From Xenoacremonium recifei (Eukaryota; Ascomycota; Sordariomycetes; Hypocreales; Nectriaceae): a stretch of 64,000 nt of DNA. The translations under genes were made by a program, and so were the position numbers. Of this stretch, positions 10,062-21,135 are shown piece after piece. The DNA is taken from assembly GCA_012184525.1 (NCBI GenBank), contig WOFQ01000020.1:1-64000 (forward strand), in the 5' to 3' direction. Below the pieces are notes generated by a model. The model did not search any database, had not been told where the DNA came from, and saw nothing but the letters and a program-made list of their open reading frames with translations. Position 1 is the first letter of the stretch. Each line of letters opens with the position of its first letter.

Positions 10062-11747
10062 TCAGTACTTGGACCCGACGCATTTATACAGCCCCTTGAA
10101 CACGCCGAGGACGATCTTGAAGCCGATCGTCAGCACCCAGATGAAGCACGCGAACAGTGCCTTGATGATCTTGACCACCACGCGTATCAGGAACGGCAGC
10201 TTGTCCTCCCCATCGCTGCTCCGCGCCTTGGGTTTGCGCAAGCTACTGTTCTGACTCTCGACGTCGATCTCAAAGGGCTCCATCTTGCGCTTCTTCTTGT
10301 TGCTCGCCTTGCTGGCCTTGCTCAGCCGCCGATCCTCGCCGGGAGGTAGGAACACGGGAGGCGGGGGCTCGAAGGCCTCGACGACCGGCACGTTCTTCTC
10401 GTCGAGCTGCGCCACGATCATAAGTGCCGTGACAGCCACATCGACGAGGAAGAACGACTCGATATGCGCTGCAATGGCGGTATCCAGCTCCAGCCAGCCT
10501 GTGCCCGTGCTGTCGCGGGTGAGCTTGGCGAGATGCTGAGGCGACTCGTTGTGCTCGAGCGTGTACTCGACGCGCCCCCAAGCTGGCGAGCGTTCGATTG
10601 TCACGCAAAAGGGGGTTGCCAGCGCGGGGTGCACGAGGTAATGGGCGTTTGAGTCATCGTCCCAGACCAGCCTCGCGCACTCCCGCTCCGCCATCATCAC
10701 CGCGTTAGGATCCTCCGCCTTGTCCGCCGCCATCTTCATCGCCGGCGATGGCACCAACAACGCAACCAACCCATCTTCAGGTCTATGCCGCCGCGCCTCC
10801 TCCTCAAGTGTTGTCGTCAGAGATTCCTGCCAGTGCTTGCTGCCATCCCCGCTCTTACTCCCTGCCAGCGTGCTCAGGATGCTGCTGCTTGAGGCACTTG
10901 GATCTGGCGTGCCTCTCGGCGTCTTATACGTCTTGTTGGGATCGAATCTCGCGACTGTCACCCGCGCCGACACCGACGTCGGGTCCACGCGCACATGGTA
11001 GAACGGCTGGCTCGCGGACGAAAGTGTGTACACCGGCGCATCCTTCTCCTGCGTCAACCGCAAACAGTACACTCGGCCCTCACTCTGCGACGCCTTCCAC
11101 CCGTTGGCCACTTTCCACAGGCTGCGTAGCTGCTCCGTGCTACACACCTCGGGCATGGCAGGCGCCTCGGCTGGCCGTGGACGCGGCCCGGGGCCTTGCC
11201 AGTGATCGATGCTCATAGGGCTGCGCAGCGGCGGGCTAATGGGCCCGTTGGTGACGTCCTGGTGGTATGTCTGGCGGCTGATCACCGCGCGGGGGATATG
11301 TGTCGGGGACATCTGTGTCGGTACGTAGTTTTGCTGGTTGAGCGGTACGTCGGGGTTGTATGTCGGGAAGATGGAGCGCAGAGGCAGGTCGCTTCCCGCT
11401 GCTGAGGGGTCGTCCACCAGGGGCGGCTTTGCTATCGAGCTGCGCGAAACGCTGCGTTCGGGCGGTTGATATGCGGGCAAGGCTTGTGACGATGAGGGCC
11501 CAGCGACGGCCTGTGGTTGTTGGAAGTCGAACTCGAAGCCTTGATGCTGATGTTGGGGTCGGGCTTCTCGCGGCGGTGAAGCAGCAGGTGTGATCTCGGG
11601 AGCAGCGACTACGGGTCCTGGCGAGATGGCTCTTCGTTCTCGTGATTCTGAGCGGCGGCCTCGTGGTGTTTGGTTGCGCGATGTCGGCGGCTTGGACATG
11701 TTGGGGCTGGGGAAGAGCGAGAAGCCTCCCGGCGTGGGCGTCGACAT
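10062..11747 (-). CDS. Pro/Ser-rich fungal protein with hydrophobic C-terminal segment
   Basis: About 561 aa from the first in-frame ATG (11747), starting MSTPTPGGFSLFPSPN; the reading frame is open further upstream but without ATG. Residues 1-220 are low-complexity (Pro, Ser, Arg, Gln) and probably disordered. The middle (from EQLRSLWKVANGWKASQSEG) looks globular and conserved-like, with repeated mention of lipid- or PH-like beta-rich segments but no motif I can name. The last 45 residues (IRVVVKIIKALFACFIWVL and following) are strongly hydrophobic and likely membrane-associated. From memory, some fungal databases label similar proteins 'acetylserotonin methyltransferase-like'; I see no methyltransferase motif, so I do not transfer that name. 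Convergent with UTP11, 195 bp apart. Confidence 0.8.
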   Translation of the reverse strand: MSTPTPGGFSLFPSPNMSKPPTSRNQTPRGRRSESRERRAISPGPVVAAPEITPAASPPREARPQHQHQGFEFDFQQPQAVAGPSSSQALPAYQPPERSVSRSSIAKPPLVDDPSAAGSDLPLRSIFPTYNPDVPLNQQNYVPTQMSPTHIPRAVISRQTYHQDVTNGPISPPLRSPMSIDHWQGPGPRPRPAEAPAMPEVCSTEQLRSLWKVANGWKASQSEGRVYCLRLTQEKDAPVYTLSSASQPFYHVRVDPTSVSARVTVARFDPNKTYKTPRGTPDPSASSSSILSTLAGSKSGDGSKHWQESLTTTLEEEARRHRPEDGLVALLVPSPAMKMAADKAEDPNAVMMAERECARLVWDDDSNAHYLVHPALATPFCVTIERSPAWGRVEYTLEHNESPQHLAKLTRDSTGTGWLELDTAIAAHIESFFLVDVAVTALMIVAQLDEKNVPVVEAFEPPPPVFLPPGEDRRLSKASKASNKKKRKMEPFEIDVESQNSSLRKPKARSSDGEDKLPFLIRVVVKIIKALFACFIWVLTIGFKIVLGVFKGLYKCVGSKY

Positions 11748-12098
11748 TGCGAGAACGGCTCCGGGACAAGCCTCGGGACGCTGTTTCAAATAGATTCCCG
11801 GCTTCCTATTCCGCTTGCTCGTTCAAAAGTCGTCCAATGGATATATATGTGTCTCGAAGATTCGTGTGTGTTCAGACTCGGGTATTAGTTGTAGTCGTAA
11901 TTCACCTCCGGCTCCGGGTATTTCAACAGCAATTAATCATGTATTCACAAAACAAATGCAGAACCAACAACACCGGGACACCGCCCAAGCCATATACTCC
12001 CCCTCATCTTCGCAAAACTCCTCGCTCACGTCTATAAGCGCTCAATGCTATTTTGGGCTCCCCCGACCAATCAGCGCGCCCATCACCCTGCAGCGGTG
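11748..12098. other. Short intergenic region
   Basis: Contains the 5' flank of the Pro/Ser-rich gene. No additional gene or clear motif seen. Confidence 0.5.
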
Positions 12099-12347
12099 CT
12101 AAGCGCCCGGGGCGATCAACCACTCAGGGCCCGCGCCAGACGCGCCCCCAGCGCAGGGGTCTTGTGATGGGTTTGCGGCGGGCGGCTGGGAGGAGGAGGT
12201 GGTTGGGTAGATGCGGGGAGGCGATGTGAGGGTTTGGCCAGTGAGGATGCGAGTCAGGAGTGTTGGAACTGGGCGATCTGCTGCATGCTCTTTACAAAGC
12301 ATGATATGAGCGTTGGGATCCGCGGAGAGAGCGGGAAGGGCCGGCAT
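12099..12347 (-). CDS. Possible small protein, 82 aa, unknown
   Basis: A minus-strand ORF that begins MPALPALSADPNAHIMLCKE and continues HAADRPVPTLLTRILTGQ, ending in a Pro/Ser/Gly-rich tail. The first 45 residues look like real protein (balanced hydrophobic and charged residues), while the tail is low-complexity. The open frame extends upstream without an ATG, so the ATG at 12347 is taken. There is no family I recognise. It could be a real short gene or a chance ORF in a GC-rich stretch; an expressed 5' UTR at 12350-12600 would support it. Confidence 0.35.
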   Translation of the reverse strand: MPALPALSADPNAHIMLCKEHAADRPVPTLLTRILTGQTLTSPPRIYPTTSSSQPPAANPSQDPCAGGASGAGPEWLIAPGA

Positions 12348-12866
12348 CTTGGCCCGGGAGGTCTTGTGGCTGGCCGGGCTAGAAACGGCTATCGATTCAA
12401 GCTTGTTTCTGTGGTGTTTCGATTGGCAGTTGGTGGTTTGCTGGGTTTGTTTGTGTGGTGAGATGGCCTGCCGAGACGACCTCCGGGGGGTTCGGAGCCG
12501 AGAGGGCCGGAGCCGGATCGGGGGGTCCGGAGGGGCGGTGCCGGAGGAAGAAGGCACGGATCGGGGGCTGTGTTGAAGATAACAAGGTTATTGATCCTCA
12601 TAGGCATTATATATCTGTAGCTTCACTTGCAACTGGTTTAGGTCATTACACCTTCAAGGTCGGGTTTGGTATGAGAGAGTGATTGAGTATAGGAGCTGGC
12701 TGGTCCGGTGCCTTTTATATTCTACAGTCCTCTTTTATATTCGTACAAGATTCGTTCCAACACCAACTGTACAGTCTCTCCGCAGCAGAGCAGAGTAGAT
12801 ATCATCCTCTTTGACAAACAAACAAGAACGCCCGCAATGCATCACCTCTCATTCTCCGCCCTTCCG
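12348..12866. other. Intergenic region upstream of the small ORF and downstream of CMC1
   Basis: About 520 bp with no supported gene. Pyrimidine-rich and AT-rich pieces near 12700-12830 probably include the 3' UTR of CMC1. Confidence 0.5.
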
Positions 12867-13405
12867 CTACCGCTTCTCTTCCGGCCTCACCGTCAGCCCA
12901 TGTATCCTCTCTCCCCTCTTCTCCATCTCCTTCTGTCGTGACAACCGCACATGTTCCGGCAATCCCCACCACTCGCGCATGAATTCCTCCTGTGCGGCAG
13001 CCACCTTGGCGCTGCGTTCTCGCTCTCGCTGGCGCTCCATCCTCCGCGCAAACCACTCCTCACGTGCAGCGTCCTGGGCATCTTGCGTTGCGTGCAGTTT
13101 CATGCAGTTGTTCATGACGCGGTGCTCGGCGCGGCAGGCGAATGAGACGGTGAAGGTTCGGCCGAGGGCGCATTCGGCGAAGGCTAGGCGAGGTCAGTGG
13201 TCTGATCTAGCTGGATGGATGGAGTGAGCGTTGAATGCAGGGTAAGCGGACCTTTAATCTCGGCGGCGCACTCCTTGCGCACGCGCTGGTAGTATATATC
13301 GCGGACTTGGGCTTCTTGCGAGGCGGAGAGCGGGAGAGGGTTTCGAGAGGGCACGCCGAGGTTCGCCGGCGACGCCTGGGGATCCTGGGCGGCCATTGCG
13401 GCCAT
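12867..13405 (-). CDS. CMC1: COX assembly mitochondrial protein, twin CX9C
   Basis: Exons 13405-13252 and 13183-12867, 156 aa. Splicing joins RKECAAEIK to AFAECALGRTFTVSFACR; the donor is AAAG|GTCCGC (atypical) with acceptor GCCTAG and a nearby CTGAC branch. The spliced product has two CX9C motifs, C-AAEIKAFAE-C and C-RAEHRVMNN-C, the fold of small proteins oxidised by Mia40 in the mitochondrial intermembrane space. The NPLPLSASQEAQVRDIYYQR leader and the position of the motifs fit Cmc1, a copper-related factor of cytochrome c oxidase assembly. The C-terminal half is a long charged helix (EEWFARRMERQRERERSAK). The start could be Met1 at 13405 or Met4 at 13396; upstream in-frame codons lack homology-like character. 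Confidence 0.88.
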
Positions 13406-14059
13406 GGATCGAGAAGACAGGATTGTAGATAGCAATACGAGCAGCCTCCTTTGCACAAAGGAGCTCTTCGCGGGAGTTGGAAGCCTGCTGGAGGCGTGGA
13501 GGGGCGGCGTTGAGGGGAGGCGGAGGCTTGATGCTGTATCGGACGAGGAGCTTGCAGAGGTGAGGTGAGGCCTGGGAGATGGCAGAATCGCCTCACCGCC
13601 TGCCTAGTTGGTACCGTATCCGAAAGAGTCCGGAATGACAAGCAGACAGAAGAAAAAGAACAAGTGTGAAATGAGATTAATGTTTATAAAAAATACAAAT
13701 AAAAAGAGAGCGAAAGAAAGCAACTTTCTGGTATTTGTAATTGCTGTTGCTCAAGACGTTGGGCAAATAGCGAGTCTAACCATCAACGCGCTCAAATCCC
13801 CGCAAAATCACTTACACGCCATGATGGTCTAACATTCTGACAGAAACACCACCGTGTATTATTTTATGTATATATCAAGCAAAAAAAGAGAAGAGCTCTA
13901 AAATCAAGTAACCCACCCCATCACATGTATGCACCTGTAATGTTCTCGCCTCCCAAATGGATATATAGTATGCATCACCCAAACTCCACGCGCCAGCACA
14001 CCTCGCACCGCTTATCCCAAGTCTACCTTTCGACTCTTCCATGAGCATCGCTCTCTACT
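13406..14059. other. Intergenic region between CMC1 and the MARVEL gene
   Basis: About 650 bp without a supported gene. It holds the CMC1 promoter (minus strand) and, from about 13650 on, AT-rich 3' flank of the MARVEL gene, including A-rich runs such as AAAAAATACAAATAAAAAG. Confidence 0.5.
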
Positions 14060-15166
14060 CTACTGGGGGGGGCCGTAGGTCTGAGGGGGAGGTGAAGTAG
14101 CCACGGGAGGGGGCGTGGTGTACTGTTGTTGCTGCTGGGTCTGGTAGGTCTGCTGCTGCTGGAAATTTTGCTGTTGCTGGAAGTTCTGCTGCTGTTGGAA
14201 GTCCTGCTGCGGCTGATACTGCTGGCCGTAGGTTGAGGGATCCTGGGGAGGGTAGCCCTGAGCCGGAGGAGGCGCATAGGGCTGGTTCTGGTACGGGCTC
14301 TGGGTAGGAGGAGGCTGCTGGAACTGGCCATCTTGGGGCGCGTAGCCGGTGTTGACCTGTGTGAAGGCCGGGGCGTTGTCCTGGTAGGGCGCGCCGGGCT
14401 GGACCTGAGCGTTGTAGCCCTGAGGCGAGTTCATGGGCTGTGCCTCGGCGACCTTGTTCTCCATCTGGTAGTTCTGGCTCGGGGCGGCGGAGGGCGTCGG
14501 GAAGTCCATGGCGAAGCGGCCCTGCTTGCGGCCGTTGAGGAAGGCCATGAGAGTCCAGACGAAGCTGGCGATGAAGAGGAGCCTAGAGTTGATGTGTAAG
14601 TCACCAAACCACCATCCTACATTTAGTGTCAGGGGACGTACCAGACGAGAGCACCGATGCCGGCGGCGGCAGCGAGCATGGCGAGGCCGCTTTTGAAGAG
14701 GATGACATCTCGCTTGCCGAGAATCTGGCAAGACTCGCTGTCAACAAGGCTGCCGTCGTTGGAACAGTTGCCGGCCTCAACAGAGTATCTGAACTTGGCG
14801 CGCTTGGCAGCGGTAGCAGCGAAGCAAGCCAGCCAGAGAATCATGAAAAGCCCGTCAAGGACAATGACGGCGATGATGTTGTAGAGGGAGTTGAGACTAG
14901 GGATCTTCTCGGACAAGACGATGTATGCGAGGGCGAGCCAGGTGAGGACACCCTAGAAATGCGTGTAAGTCAACGTGCGCGAGACTGTGAAACAACCTAG
15001 GGAAACTTACCATGGCCACGCAGAAACCCTCCTCGTCAAGGTAGGCATCGTGCATAATGCGTCCAGCCAGCGCCAGCACGATCAAGCTGAGGAGGAACTG
15101 GAAGCCCCGGATGACGGTCATCCAGACGGGCGTACGCAAGACATGATCCTCGCCGGCCTTTTCCAT
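14060..15166 (-). CDS. MARVEL-domain membrane protein with glutamine-rich cytosolic tail
   Basis: Exons 15166-15011, 14952-14642 and 14582-14060, 329 aa; all splice sites are canonical (ATG|GTAAGT, CTG|GTACGT; acceptors TTTCTAG and CTCTAG) and the frame is continuous. Four hydrophobic segments are seen: VWMTVIRGFQFLLSLIVLAL, VLTWLALAYIVL, IIAVIVLDGLFMILWLACFA and MLAAAAGIGALVWLLFIASF. This is the MARVEL four-helix layout of proteins at membrane-apposition and vesicle-trafficking sites. The third and fourth helices flank a cysteine-containing loop (GNCSNDGSLVDSESC). The last 130 residues are Pro/Gln/Tyr-rich, with repeated QQQQNF units, and are probably disordered and cytosolic. Function beyond membrane organisation is not evident. 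Confidence 0.88.
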
Positions 15167-16372
15167 CGCGACAACTGCTGATATTCCACGGGGTGAAAGA
15201 CGTGAAGAGATTCTGGCACAACACACAACAATCCTTTGTCTTTTCACACACAACAAATCGACAGCAGCAGAAGACGAACAAACCCTGAGGGAAGAATCTC
15301 TTGGGGGCGGCGCGCCAACAACCCGTCCACGCCTTATGTAGAACAAGCCCCAGCCCCCAGACGGTCCCCTATCAGCGGCCAAGCCTCAAGCCCAAGGCAG
15401 ATTTTGCGAGCTTTGGTCCCGCCGCTATTATTGAGGTCTTACAGACAGCTGCGTTAGCGCCTTCAGCCGCACCGGAGAAGGAGACTCGGATAGCCATTCA
15501 CAGCTCGCCAAGAAGGGCGCAGGGTCCCGGCCGGGAGTTTAGGCTTCTAGGAATGGCGCGCGGAGAACGGGAGAGGCAAGGGGGATGGATGGGATGTGGC
15601 GGGGAGGTTCTGGAGGCGAGAGACTCGGGGGCGAGGATCGAGAGCGTAGCGAGTTTGGCGAGTGAGGCCTGGACTTGGGGGTTTCAGCAAGATGAGAGCT
15701 GAGCTTAGAGATCTCGACCTCGCCCAGCACAAAAGCAATATTGCAGAGACACGCAGGTCTCGGCGCCTAGCTGCGCAAACGCCGTCCATCACCAACGCCG
15801 GTCCATGTCCGCCTCTCCTCTCGCACAACAGCGTGTCATGCACTTTAATCCAAAGGATTCCGAGCCTAAATCCAACACCGCCCGGGGACGGTGAGAAACC
15901 AACCGACGCTCGGCAAGAAAACGGCCCAACGCTACCTTATTTCCCTGTGAGGCTGATAGCCCCCTGCCGGCGCGGAACCAAGGCGCGGAATTGCTGAGCT
16001 TGTGTCCGGAACGGGTCAGCCAGGTCTCAGGCGTGTTTCTGATTTTAGAATTGGCGTTGGGGTTTTGCGCCTTGTGGGATCGTGAAGCTAGGGGGGGAGA
16101 GTGTTCTAGATGTGAGGTCTTGGAGCTTTCAAATGTACAGAATCCTTGTTCATCCGCTGCTGCCGAGCAGAGTCTACACGGGATAAGCTATGGGTGGTGA
16201 TGAATAAGAATCTTTGTTTCATGCCACCCCTGCCTGTCTGACTGCGTGCCTCGTCGATCGGAGTCCCTCCCCGTCGGCCACCCATCCATCCATCCATCCG
16301 TCCGGAGAATATCGCTTTTTTTTACACACACATTTCTTTCATCAATCATTGCTTTCTTTCCTTTCATGTCAA
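15167..16372. other. Intergenic region, 1.2 kb
   Basis: No supported gene. It holds the MARVEL promoter and the 3' flank of the xylitol dehydrogenase gene. CCAT repeats occur at about 16282-16300 followed by a T-run and (CA)n near 16316-16332. Confidence 0.55.
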
Positions 16373-17486
16373 TTACTGCTCGTTGGGCCCCGCAATCAGC
16401 ACCTTGATCGCCTCGCCCTCCTTGACCTTCTTGAAGGCCTCCTCGGCCTCCTCAAACTTGACCACGCCCGTCACCAGCTTCTTGACGTCCACCTTGCCGC
16501 TGGCCACCAGCTCGATGGCCAGCGGGTAGTCGCCGGGCCCGTAGCGGAACGAGCCGCTGGCCACGACTTCCTTGATGCACATGGCCATGATGGGGAACGT
16601 GATATCCGACTTGCCCATGCCGCCCTGCACGTAGTTGCCGCCGACCTTGACAACGTGGAGGCTGCACTGGATGGAGGGCTCGGCGCCGGAGGCATCGATC
16701 ACGACATCTGCGCCGTCAGGGAGATCTGCCGTTTCGAGGATGGCTTTGGCGTTGTCCTCGGGCGAGATGCGCTGCGACTTATACGTGTGCGTGCTGCAGA
16801 AGTCCTTCGCGAACTCCAGCTTGCTGTCCACGATGTCGACGCTCACCACCTTGGTCGCGCCATAGGCCTTGGCCACGGCCGCGCACAGCAGTCCTACAGG
16901 GCCGGCTCCCATCACCACCACCGAGTTGCCGGGCTTGACGTGCGCCTGCTTGACGATGTGCACGGCAACGGCCAGGGGCTCGATCAGCGCGCCCTCCTGC
17001 TGGGACACGTTGTCCGGCAGCTTGAAGCAGAAATCCGCCGGCGCCGTCCAGTAGCCCGTCAGCGTGCCGTCGTAGGGGGGCGTGGCCGCGAAGACCATGT
17101 CCGGGCACAGGTTGTAGCGGCCAGCCGTGCAGTTGGGGCAGCGGCGGCAGGGATAGCCAGGCTCGAGGGCAACACGATCGCCGACCTTGAGCTTGGTGAC
17201 GGCCTCGCCGACTTGCACGATGGTGCCCGCGGACTCGTGGCCCAGCACCATCGGGTCCTTGACGACGAAGTGGCCGATGGCGCCGTGCACCCAGTAGTGA
17301 ACGTCTGAGCCGCAGATGCCGGTGTAGTTGATGGCGACGAGCACATCGTGGGGGGTCTTGAGGGTCGGCTTGGGGCGCTGCTCGAAGGTCACGTCGCCGG
17401 GCTTGTTGAGCACGAAGGAGAGGTTCTGCGAGGGTTGCCAGTTAGTGATGATCGTCAGAGGGGGAGAGTGGACGAACGCTAGCCAT
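16373..17486 (-). CDS. NAD-dependent xylitol (sorbitol) dehydrogenase / D-xylulose reductase
   Basis: Exons 17486-17478 and 17425-16373, 353 aa. The tiny first exon (ATG GCT AGC) is joined through a 52-bp intron (donor GTTCGT, branch CACTAAC, acceptor CGCAG) to [20 protein letters not shown], restoring the usual family N-terminus. Medium-chain dehydrogenase features: catalytic zinc region [10 protein letters not shown] and GHESAG, structural-zinc cysteines in [17 protein letters not shown], the Rossmann motif [11 protein letters not shown], and an acidic residue in [10 protein letters not shown] that favours NAD over NADP. It oxidises xylitol to D-xylulose (and often sorbitol or L-arabitol analogues) in pentose catabolism. 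Family assignment is firm; substrate preference among xylitol, sorbitol and L-arabinitol cannot be read from sequence alone. Confidence 0.93.
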
Positions 17487-17542
17487 GGTTGCGGTAGAGG
17501 GGGAATGGATGACAGAGGCAGAGCGAGAGAAAGAGGGGGAGA

Positions 17543-17573
17543 AAACCAATTGGCCGTGTCTGGTATATATAGA
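17543..17573 (-). promoter_or_regulatory. Putative core promoter of the xylitol dehydrogenase gene
   Basis: On the minus strand there is a TATATATA-type box at about 17564-17572, some 80 bp upstream of the ATG. A symmetric CCAATTGG lies at about 17545-17552 and could serve as a CCAAT box in either orientation. Spacing to the start codon is reasonable for a strongly expressed gene with a short leader. Transcription start is not known. Confidence 0.35.
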
Positions 17574-19607
17574 GCGCCAGGAGGGGACGCAGAGGAGAGG
17601 AGAGGAGGAGGCTGCTCGGGGTGGTCTTATGAATGCACGGTGTAAGTACAATCAACCATCACCACTTGTCTCCAATCCCACCCGAGCTCGCATGGAAGGG
17701 CTGGGCTGGCTGGCCTGCTGACCATGCAAATCCAGAACGCATTCCCTCCTTCAACCCGGGCTCTAAATCCGCAATGGCGAGATCGATGCCCCCTGGATAG
17801 ACTGATCCAGCCCGTCCGTCTTCATCTTCTCTTGAATCTCTCAACATGAGGAGCTCCCTGCCGCCTTTCCCCTCACACACACACCCCCCTCCTACGTAAC
17901 AGCAGCAGCTCCCGACTAACACGACTCCTCCCGCGCGCCATGACTGGAGCGCAATTCCCAGTAACCTGCCCCCCACCACAATCCCCTCCCCGGCTGGCCA
18001 GCAGCTGTTCACGGGATCACTATTGATTTTTAAATCTCTCATTGGATTCGTCTTGTTTTGCTTGTTCTCTGCTGCTGCTGCTCCAGATCGCCCTCGAGAT
18101 TCTGGGTAAATTGGGCCTTCCCGCGCGCCTTGCTTTTAACCGCCCCAATCGTAGAACATCCTAAAGCTCACCGAACTGTCGCTTCTCCCCCGCTATTTTA
18201 GCTGGAGGAGTGCCGCTAGTTGTGGAGGGGCGGTTCAGAGGCTCTGCTGCTTGGGTGTCAGATCAGAGAGAGGACTCTCTTTCAGTGATGATGATACAGT
18301 TGATAATAGAGAGAGATACAGATGGTGGGGGTTGGCTCAGCGTGCCATCGTTCAACTCTGGGGGCGTGTCAGATGAGAGCCATGGAGCTTTCCGGGTGTC
18401 GTTTGCATGTGTCGAGATGGAGTGGTAATGCGATATCCCGGCGGACCACTCTGTTCCGGTGGATGAACTCGTTCAGGAATCTCCGCATGCCTCCGTCTTC
18501 CGCCGCTATCCCGTAGCTTCGTCACAAGGCATTGGGAGCTTCATATCGAGTAGCTCGTCTCCGACAACAAGGATGCCTTCGAACTTCGTCTCCATTTCTA
18601 CCATCATCATCGCCTGTTCGGTCGTCCTCGTGGTCTTTGTCTTCACCTCTCGGTTCAACGGGTGAAGCAACTGTCGGGCGTGAAACATTGGCGGTCCCTT
18701 TTCCAAGTCGTTATGCGGCTGCTGTCCGTCTCGAGGGGTCATCCCGGATGCCGGCCAACGAAGCACCTGGTCAGGCCATACAGTCCGAGGGAAGCAGATG
18801 TCAGAGAGCACGTCGCAGCGCAGCAACGAGAGGGGTGGTATGCCGCCAGAGCAGAACTCCTTGGAGAAGATGGGGAATCGCATGCTTCTATATATGCTTC
18901 TCGATACACCCTGATGACCAGTATCGAGCATAATGACACTCACTGTCAAGATCTGAATGGGAACCCGGCAGATCCCTCATGCTGCCTCTCCCGTCCCGTC
19001 CCGCAGCGACACATGTAGCCATCCCGATCTCTCTGCTCCATTCACTAATCGCAAAGCCACAATCGTACTCCGGCTACGATCCCAGTCCTTGGGGTACAGC
19101 AGGCTAGCTTCCCGGGTCCAGTCCACCCCCCGGCCTGTAGATCCCGGACGTGCACGCAACGGGCAGACATGGATATCTCGACTTATAACTGTTGTATCCT
19201 ACTCCTCTGCACAAGCAACCCTCTCGTGGTTTTGATCCCATCCTCGACCCCGTCCGGTAGAAGGGGACATGCAAGAACCGCGTGTTTGCTTCGATCGTCC
19301 TTTGCGAACGCCCGGGTGAGGCCTTGGCTGCAAGGAACAATCGGGGGCGTTGGGGGCGTGAATCTCACCGCGTTCTCGATCATGCCACACTCTCGCCAGC
19401 ATGCGCCTGCGATACCGGGTATCTGCGTTCCTTTTTATTCATCTCGCCCTACCTATCGGAAGCCTGCATTTGTCTCCCCCATCTCAACCCTGACCCGCGG
19501 CGTCATCCTCGTCAGCTTTTTTGCATTATGTTTTGACATCTCAGAAGACGCACTCCCCTCTCCGATCCCACTCGTTGCCCCTGTTTGTAGCTATCTGAAA
19601 TTATTTC
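17574..19607. other. Long intergenic region, about 2 kb
   Basis: No ORF with a recognisable family or convincing splice structure. It includes the upstream region of the xylitol dehydrogenase gene and the 3' flank of the 19608-20113 gene. Several overlapping ORFs of 60-150 codons are Ser/Arg-rich and look like chance. Confidence 0.55.
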
Positions 19608-20113
19608 TCACTGCATGTTATAGTGTGCCTCCTGATGGCTCGCGGATGAGTGGCGCTTCGTCTTGCTGTCCCCTGGGAAAGCGTGCTCGATCGACGGCTC
19701 ACCCACGTGCTTGGCGAACACCGATGGAGGAACCTGGGCGGCATCATGAGCATCCAACGGCTGCCTCGGCTGCTCGCTGCTGCTGTTGCGTCTTGCCCAC
19801 GTGTCAGAATGAGATTGTATCTGCAAGTTGAAGGCAAAGAAACGAACCTGTGGCGTTGCTGCTTCTGTCCGGACTCAGGAAACAGTGGCCCAACCTTGCC
19901 GGAGACACCCTCCACCAGCGAGTGCACTCGCTGCGTGCGCCGGCCGCTCTCGGCATCAATGGCCCGAGATTCGGGTTCGTCAGCGTAGTCCTCATCAATG
20001 GCAGACCCGGAGACGTGCTCCTGCTGGGGCTGATTCTCCGTGTATGGATGCATGTGCGGCTCGCCCGTAGGCTGGAGTGTCTCTTTGAGCTTGCTGACAA
20101 GATCTTCGGCCAT
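19608..20113 (-). CDS. Small hydrophilic protein, 149 aa, unknown
   Basis: Exons 20113-19848 and 19791-19608. The intron (donor CACAG|GTTCGT, branch TTCTGAC, acceptor GGCAAG) joins two frames that both look coding. The product begins MAEDLVSKLKETLQPTGEPH and ends SHQEAHYNMQ. It is charged, rich in Ser, His, Gln and Glu, and has no membrane segment or signal peptide. The second exon contains PPSVFAKHVGEPSIEHAFPG, which reads like a conserved segment. I do not recognise the family; composition resembles small stress- or conidiation-associated hydrophilic proteins of fungi, which is only a guess. An intronless reading gives a less plausible Ser/Arg-rich C-terminus. Confidence 0.65.
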
Positions 20114-21135
20114 AGTGTTACTCTTGAGTATTGTTTATTAATTGCTCAGGTAAGTGTGTAGCGAAGTGGAAGACGAGGCTCCGTGAGTATATGTATATGC
20201 AGATGCTGCTGATCGTGATGCCGTCGTCATTCAGGTGACCAGCCAGTGAGATCACCTCTTCCCCAGCTTTATGCCACTTCCAGCCAAGCCACGCAGTGTA
20301 GCTTTTGCTTTGCAGGGAGCGCGAAACTTTGGGCTTGCCGTGACTTCATCTCTCGTCATAGTCGAGCTCGGGGCGCGGCCTAGGCCTTGTCCCTTGGGGC
20401 AAGCCACGAGGAATGTCAATGATTGGCTGTCCCCCGCAACAGGCCTATGTCTCCCAGGTAGTGTCCTAAGGATTCTAAAACACCTATTCTTTCAGGTCGT
20501 GATGATTAAAATGATCCCAAGTCACGTATTATAGGTGATGCTCCGTCCGGAGCTGTTGATAGATACGTACCTTTCCTACCTGTTCTAGAATGTCCCTAAT
20601 CGACAGGAACTGCACCTCCTCCTTGGTATCACCAACTCTGAAATAACCTTAAATCAATTACCGGGACAGCTTCCAATCTCGCATCGTCCTGAGAAGAGCC
20701 GCCTCAAGGGGTCGTCCTAGAATAGAATCTCCAGCTGGACCCAGATCGGTTCAAACTGCCTACCTACTAGTCGCTTTAACCGCTACGGAGTCGCTATTTG
20801 GGGCTCTCGATCACGGCTCCGCCAGTCTAGTTCATCTGGCCGGCTAAATACAAAGCATCTCACTTCCTTCACCAGATTTCAGTTCAATTTTCCGTGATGG
20901 TGGACCACCAGAAGGGTCTCGTGATCGATTGAAGATATACAGCAGAGCCGGCCCAATAGATGAGAGGCTGAACTGGAGTTACCAGTTTCGGCCAAGCCAC
21001 TGACTTGAGCCCAATGGACGCGTTGACAGGGTCGATGTCGTGCTACGGGCTGCGGAGAATAATCCTTGTGGCCAATACCATCAAGCCAACTTTTGCACTT
21101 TTTCTACACGCATCTGGAACTACATGCCATGTCCT
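20114..21135. other. Intergenic region, about 1 kb
   Basis: Nothing supported beyond the promoter of the 149-aa gene and the 3' flank of the sulfotransferase-like gene. Confidence 0.55.

Noticed and set aside
16214..17308. 364-codon plus-strand ORF opposite the xylitol dehydrogenase gene
   Set aside because: Composition (His/Leu/Asp/Gly-rich, no motif) is typical of an antisense shadow of a GC-rich gene; the dehydrogenase shows complete zinc and NAD motifs.
18506..18949. 147-codon minus-strand ORF in the 2-kb gap
   Set aside because: No recognisable motif, competing ORFs on the other strand and no splice signals; likely chance.
19169..19831. 220-codon plus-strand ORF overlapping the 149-aa gene
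   Set aside because: Cys/Ser/Pro-rich, no family; the minus-strand spliced model is better supported by two consistent exons and a branch point.
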